From UBA2450 sp045132035 (lineage in GTDB: Bacteria > Bacillota_I > Bacilli_A > RFN20 > CAG-826): DNA of 53,332 bases. Made by a program: the position numbers and the translations under genes. Shown piece after piece: positions 51,045-53,332 of the stretch (position 1 is its first letter; the number at the start of each line of letters is the position of its first letter). The notes beneath the pieces were generated by a model. It made no database searches. It worked only from the letters and a program-made list of their open reading frames with translations, and was not told the origin of the DNA. The stretch is from positions 1-53,332 of the forward strand of contig JBGURM010000091.1 of the NCBI GenBank assembly GCA_045132035.1, written 5' to 3'.

Positions 51045-53332
51045 ATGGCGGTTGATAAGAAAAAACTAAAAGTTGTTAATAACATTACTCCTTCTGTTGA
51101 TGGCAAAGGAATAATGCAAGGTAGAAGCTTCTACACAGATGATATAGCCGAACAAGGAAGCTTAGTCATCAAAATGCTTCGTTCCCCACACGCTTTCGCT
51201 CATATTGAATCAATCGATGTAAGCGAAGCACAAAAATTAAATGGTGTTGCTCTTGTTTTAACGTATAAAGATATTCCACATGTATCATTCTCAAGAGCAG
51301 GACAAGGATATCCAGAACCTTCTCCACACGATAAATTTATCTTAGATGAATATGTTAGATATGTTGGCGACGAAGTTGCGATGGTCGCAGCAGTTGATGA
51401 AGAAACTGCTTTAGAGGCTATCAAGCTTATTAAAGTTGAATATAAAGTTCTCGATCCAGTTCTTAATTTTGAAGATGCGTACAATAATCCATCAGTAATT
51501 CACCCAGAAGATGGAATTAACGAAATGTTCCCAATTGGTTTTGAACCAAAAAAGAACGTTGCAGCGTCTTATGAGATGCAAGTCGGAGATGTCGAAAAAG
51601 AATTAAAGAAATCAGATGTGGTTGTTGAAGAGACATTCTATTCACAAGCTCAAGCTCACGCGATGCTTGAACCTCATAGCAGTAACGCTAGACTTGACGA
51701 ACACAATAGATTAGTTATTTATTCTTCTACTCAAACCCCATTCCATATGAGAAGAATTTTAGCAACAACATTAGGAATACCAGTTAGTCAAATTCGTGTA
51801 ATTAAACCGAGAGTTGGCGGTGGTTTTGGTGGAAAACAAGCATTTCACGGCGAATTTTTCTGTGCATTAACCACCTTAAGAACTCATAAACCAAGTAGGT
51901 TCGTTTACACTCGTGAAGAAGTGTTTGGTGCTTCTTATACAAGACACCCAATGAGAATCAGCATGAAGATTGGTGCGATGAAAGATGGAAGAATTAACGC
52001 CATCGATTGTCGTGCATTAAGCGATACTGGTGCTTATGGTGAACACGCATTAACTGTCTTTATGATTGTTGGTAGTAAAGTCCTTCCTTTATATAACAAA
52101 GTCGACGCTGTTAGGTTCGGTGGACGTGTTGTTTATACTAACCATGTACCTGCTGGAGCTTATCGTGGATATGGTGCTATTCAAGGAAACTACGCTCTTG
52201 AAGCAACAATTGATATCTTAGCTAAGAAGTTAAATATAAACCCAAAAACCATTAGAGAAATTAACTCTATGAAAGAAAAAGAAACTTCACCTATTTTTGA
52301 GATAATGGGTGAAGGTACCAAAGGTACTGCAATGATTATGGAATCATGTAAACTTCCATATTGTATTAAACGTGGTGCTGAATTAATTGATTGGGATAAT
52401 AACTGGCCATGTAAGAAAATTAGTGACACTAGAGTTAGAGGATATGGTATGGCAATCGCTATGCAAGGTAGTGGCATCCCATTCATGGATATGGGAAGCG
52501 CATCTATCAAATTGAACGATGGCGGATCATATATGGTGACTGTTGGTGCGACTGATATTGGTCAAGGCAGTGACACAATTATTTCCCAAATAGTTGCTGA
52601 GGAATTAGGAACAACAGTTGATAAAGTTGTCATCTATTCTTCCGATACTGACCTTACCCCATTTGACTGTGGAGCGTACGCCAGTAGTACAACTTATATC
52701 TCCGGAAACGCCGCTTGGAAAGCTGCTCAAAAGATGAGAGCAAGACTAATTAAAGAAGCTGCGGTATTTATGGAAGTTAAGCCAGAAAATGTTGAATTTG
52801 ATGGCAAAACCTTTGTTTCTGGTGAAAAATCTATTAGTTTAATTGAATTATCAACCAAGATGTTATATAACGCCAACTTGCAACAAGTTCAAGTTACAGA
52901 GAGCTATTATGGACACGTTTCTCCACCTCCATTTATGGCGGCATACGCTGAAGTGGAAGTCGATATTGAAACTGGCGAATATGATGTTTTAAATTATGTC
53001 ACTGTCACTGATTGTGGAACGACAATTAACCCAATGTTAGCTCGTGGACAAGTTGAAGGTGGTGTAGTCCAAGGTTTAGGTATGGCATGTTTTGAAGCTG
53101 TCAAATACGACAGTAAAGGAAATTTATTATCAAACAACTTCCTTAACTATCACATTCCAACACATAAAGAGATTCATAAACTCACAACTGAATTTGCTGA
53201 TTCATATGAACCAACAGGTCCTTTTGGTGCTAAATCAGTTGGTGAAATTGGTATCGATACACCTCCAGCAGTTATTTGTAACGCAATTTATAACGCTACT
53301 GGAGTAAGAGTCCACACTCTTCCAATTACTCC
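51045..53332 (+). CDS. Molybdenum hydroxylase catalytic subunit (xanthine dehydrogenase type), 3' end outside window
   Basis: I translated this from the ATG at 51045, which follows AAGGAGG; the frame stays open to the window edge (762 codons), close to the usual length of about 750-770. Motifs are VRYVGDEVAMVAAVD, the molybdopterin loop VGGGFGGKQ (258-265), AYRGYG with Arg374 (the arginine that orients purine substrates in xanthine dehydrogenase), VTVGATDIGQGS, and the catalytic Glu734 in VGEIGID. It oxidises purines such as xanthine or hypoxanthine, or a related heterocycle. The substrate is inferred from the nearby guaD and carbamate kinase genes, not from the sequence alone. Confidence 0.88.
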   Translation, partial: MAVDKKKLKVVNNITPSVDGKGIMQGRSFYTDDIAEQGSLVIKMLRSPHAFAHIESIDVSEAQKLNGVALVLTYKDIPHVSFSRAGQGYPEPSPHDKFILDEYVRYVGDEVAMVAAVDEETALEAIKLIKVEYKVLDPVLNFEDAYNNPSVIHPEDGINEMFPIGFEPKKNVAASYEMQVGDVEKELKKSDVVVEETFYSQAQAHAMLEPHSSNARLDEHNRLVIYSSTQTPFHMRRILATTLGIPVSQIRVIKPRVGGGFGGKQAFHGEFFCALTTLRTHKPSRFVYTREEVFGASYTRHPMRISMKIGAMKDGRINAIDCRALSDTGAYGEHALTVFMIVGSKVLPLYNKVDAVRFGGRVVYTNHVPAGAYRGYGAIQGNYALEATIDILAKKLNINPKTIREINSMKEKETSPIFEIMGEGTKGTAMIMESCKLPYCIKRGAELIDWDNNWPCKKISDTRVRGYGMAIAMQGSGIPFMDMGSASIKLNDGGSYMVTVGATDIGQGSDTIISQIVAEELGTTVDKVVIYSSDTDLTPFDCGAYASSTTYISGNAAWKAAQKMRARLIKEAAVFMEVKPENVEFDGKTFVSGEKSISLIELSTKMLYNANLQQVQVTESYYGHVSPPPFMAAYAEVEVDIETGEYDVLNYVTVTDCGTTINPMLARGQVEGGVVQGLGMACFEAVKYDSKGNLLSNNFLNYHIPTHKEIHKLTTEFADSYEPTGPFGAKSVGEIGIDTPPAVICNAIYNATGVRVHTLPIT

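Noticed and set aside
51200..52510. Minus-strand open frames inside the molybdenum hydroxylase gene
   Set aside because: They are shadows of the long plus-strand frame from 51045, which has all family motifs and a good ribosome site.
1..53332. CRISPR array, insertion sequence, prophage, rRNA or replication origin
   Set aside because: I found no regularly spaced repeats, no transposase, integrase or phage structural gene, no rRNA and no DnaA-box cluster; the dnaX neighbourhood alone is not evidence for an origin.

Overview
The window looks like a chromosomal segment of a low-GC, Gram-positive-type bacterium with a compact genome, most likely an uncultured gut Bacilli/Erysipelotrichia- or RF39-like lineage. 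This placement is an inference from gene content and order. The dnaX-ybaB-recR-tmk-holB-ricT-rsmI order on the minus strand is the familiar Bacillus arrangement around dnaX, with intervening genes such as yabA missing. UGA is a stop codon here: both release factors are encoded and prfB carries the RF2-type programmed frameshift at an in-frame UGA. That argues against the Mycoplasma/Spiroplasma code.

Layout. (1) 1-5399, minus: replication and repair cluster, ending in a truncated rsmI. (2) 5533-8505, plus: prfA-prmC-tsaC-rpiB translation/tRNA-modification operon with its own extended -10 promoter and a terminator. (3) 8530-11431: two small paralogous basic proteins, each with a shared leader and a structured 3' end. 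A diverged copy of the comFA 5' end lies before the second one; intact comFA and comFC follow. (4) 11515-18309: secA, frameshifted prfB, a YitT-type membrane protein, uvrB and secG. (5) 18387-30610: accessory genes. These include a lone HicB-like protein, a NERD protein, an operon of a beta-rich protein, a membrane protein and an EAL phosphodiesterase with a degenerate GGDEF domain, an HTH-UDP-glucose dehydrogenase fusion with a palindrome in its promoter, a desulfoferrodoxin, lipoproteins, a PHP phosphoesterase, a CotH-type protein and a NifX-like protein. (6) 30701-34109: SPFH/zinc-ribbon stress-type operon, tRNA-Ala and tRNA-Met, SRP RNA, tadA and an intact toxin-antitoxin pair. (7) 34111-44952: a P-type ATPase, a psuG-TetR-alcohol dehydrogenase-pseudo-M50 operon, mgtE, and the tldE/tldD pair. 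(8) 45058-53332: a glycosyltransferase, then guanine deaminase, carbamate kinase, an Lgt-like protein, a CPBP protease, mocA and three xanthine-dehydrogenase-type subunits; the last runs off the end.

How it works together. The left half is core information processing. The right end plausibly handles purines: guanine deaminase would feed xanthine to the molybdenum hydroxylase, mocA would supply its cytosine-dinucleotide cofactor, and carbamate kinase could recover ATP from carbamoyl phosphate released further down a purine- or amino-acid-degradation route. Several single genes in the accessory parts have a -10 box about 6-12 bases before the start codon and no Shine-Dalgarno sequence, suggesting leaderless mRNAs.

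The most unusual items are the cassette-like structure upstream of comFA, the DNA-binding-domain/UDP-glucose-dehydrogenase fusion with its promoter palindrome, the Lgt-like protein with a changed signature, and the M50-like protein that has lost its first metal-binding histidine. I see no CRISPR array, insertion sequence, prophage or rRNA. No gene-free stretch exceeds about 300 bases.
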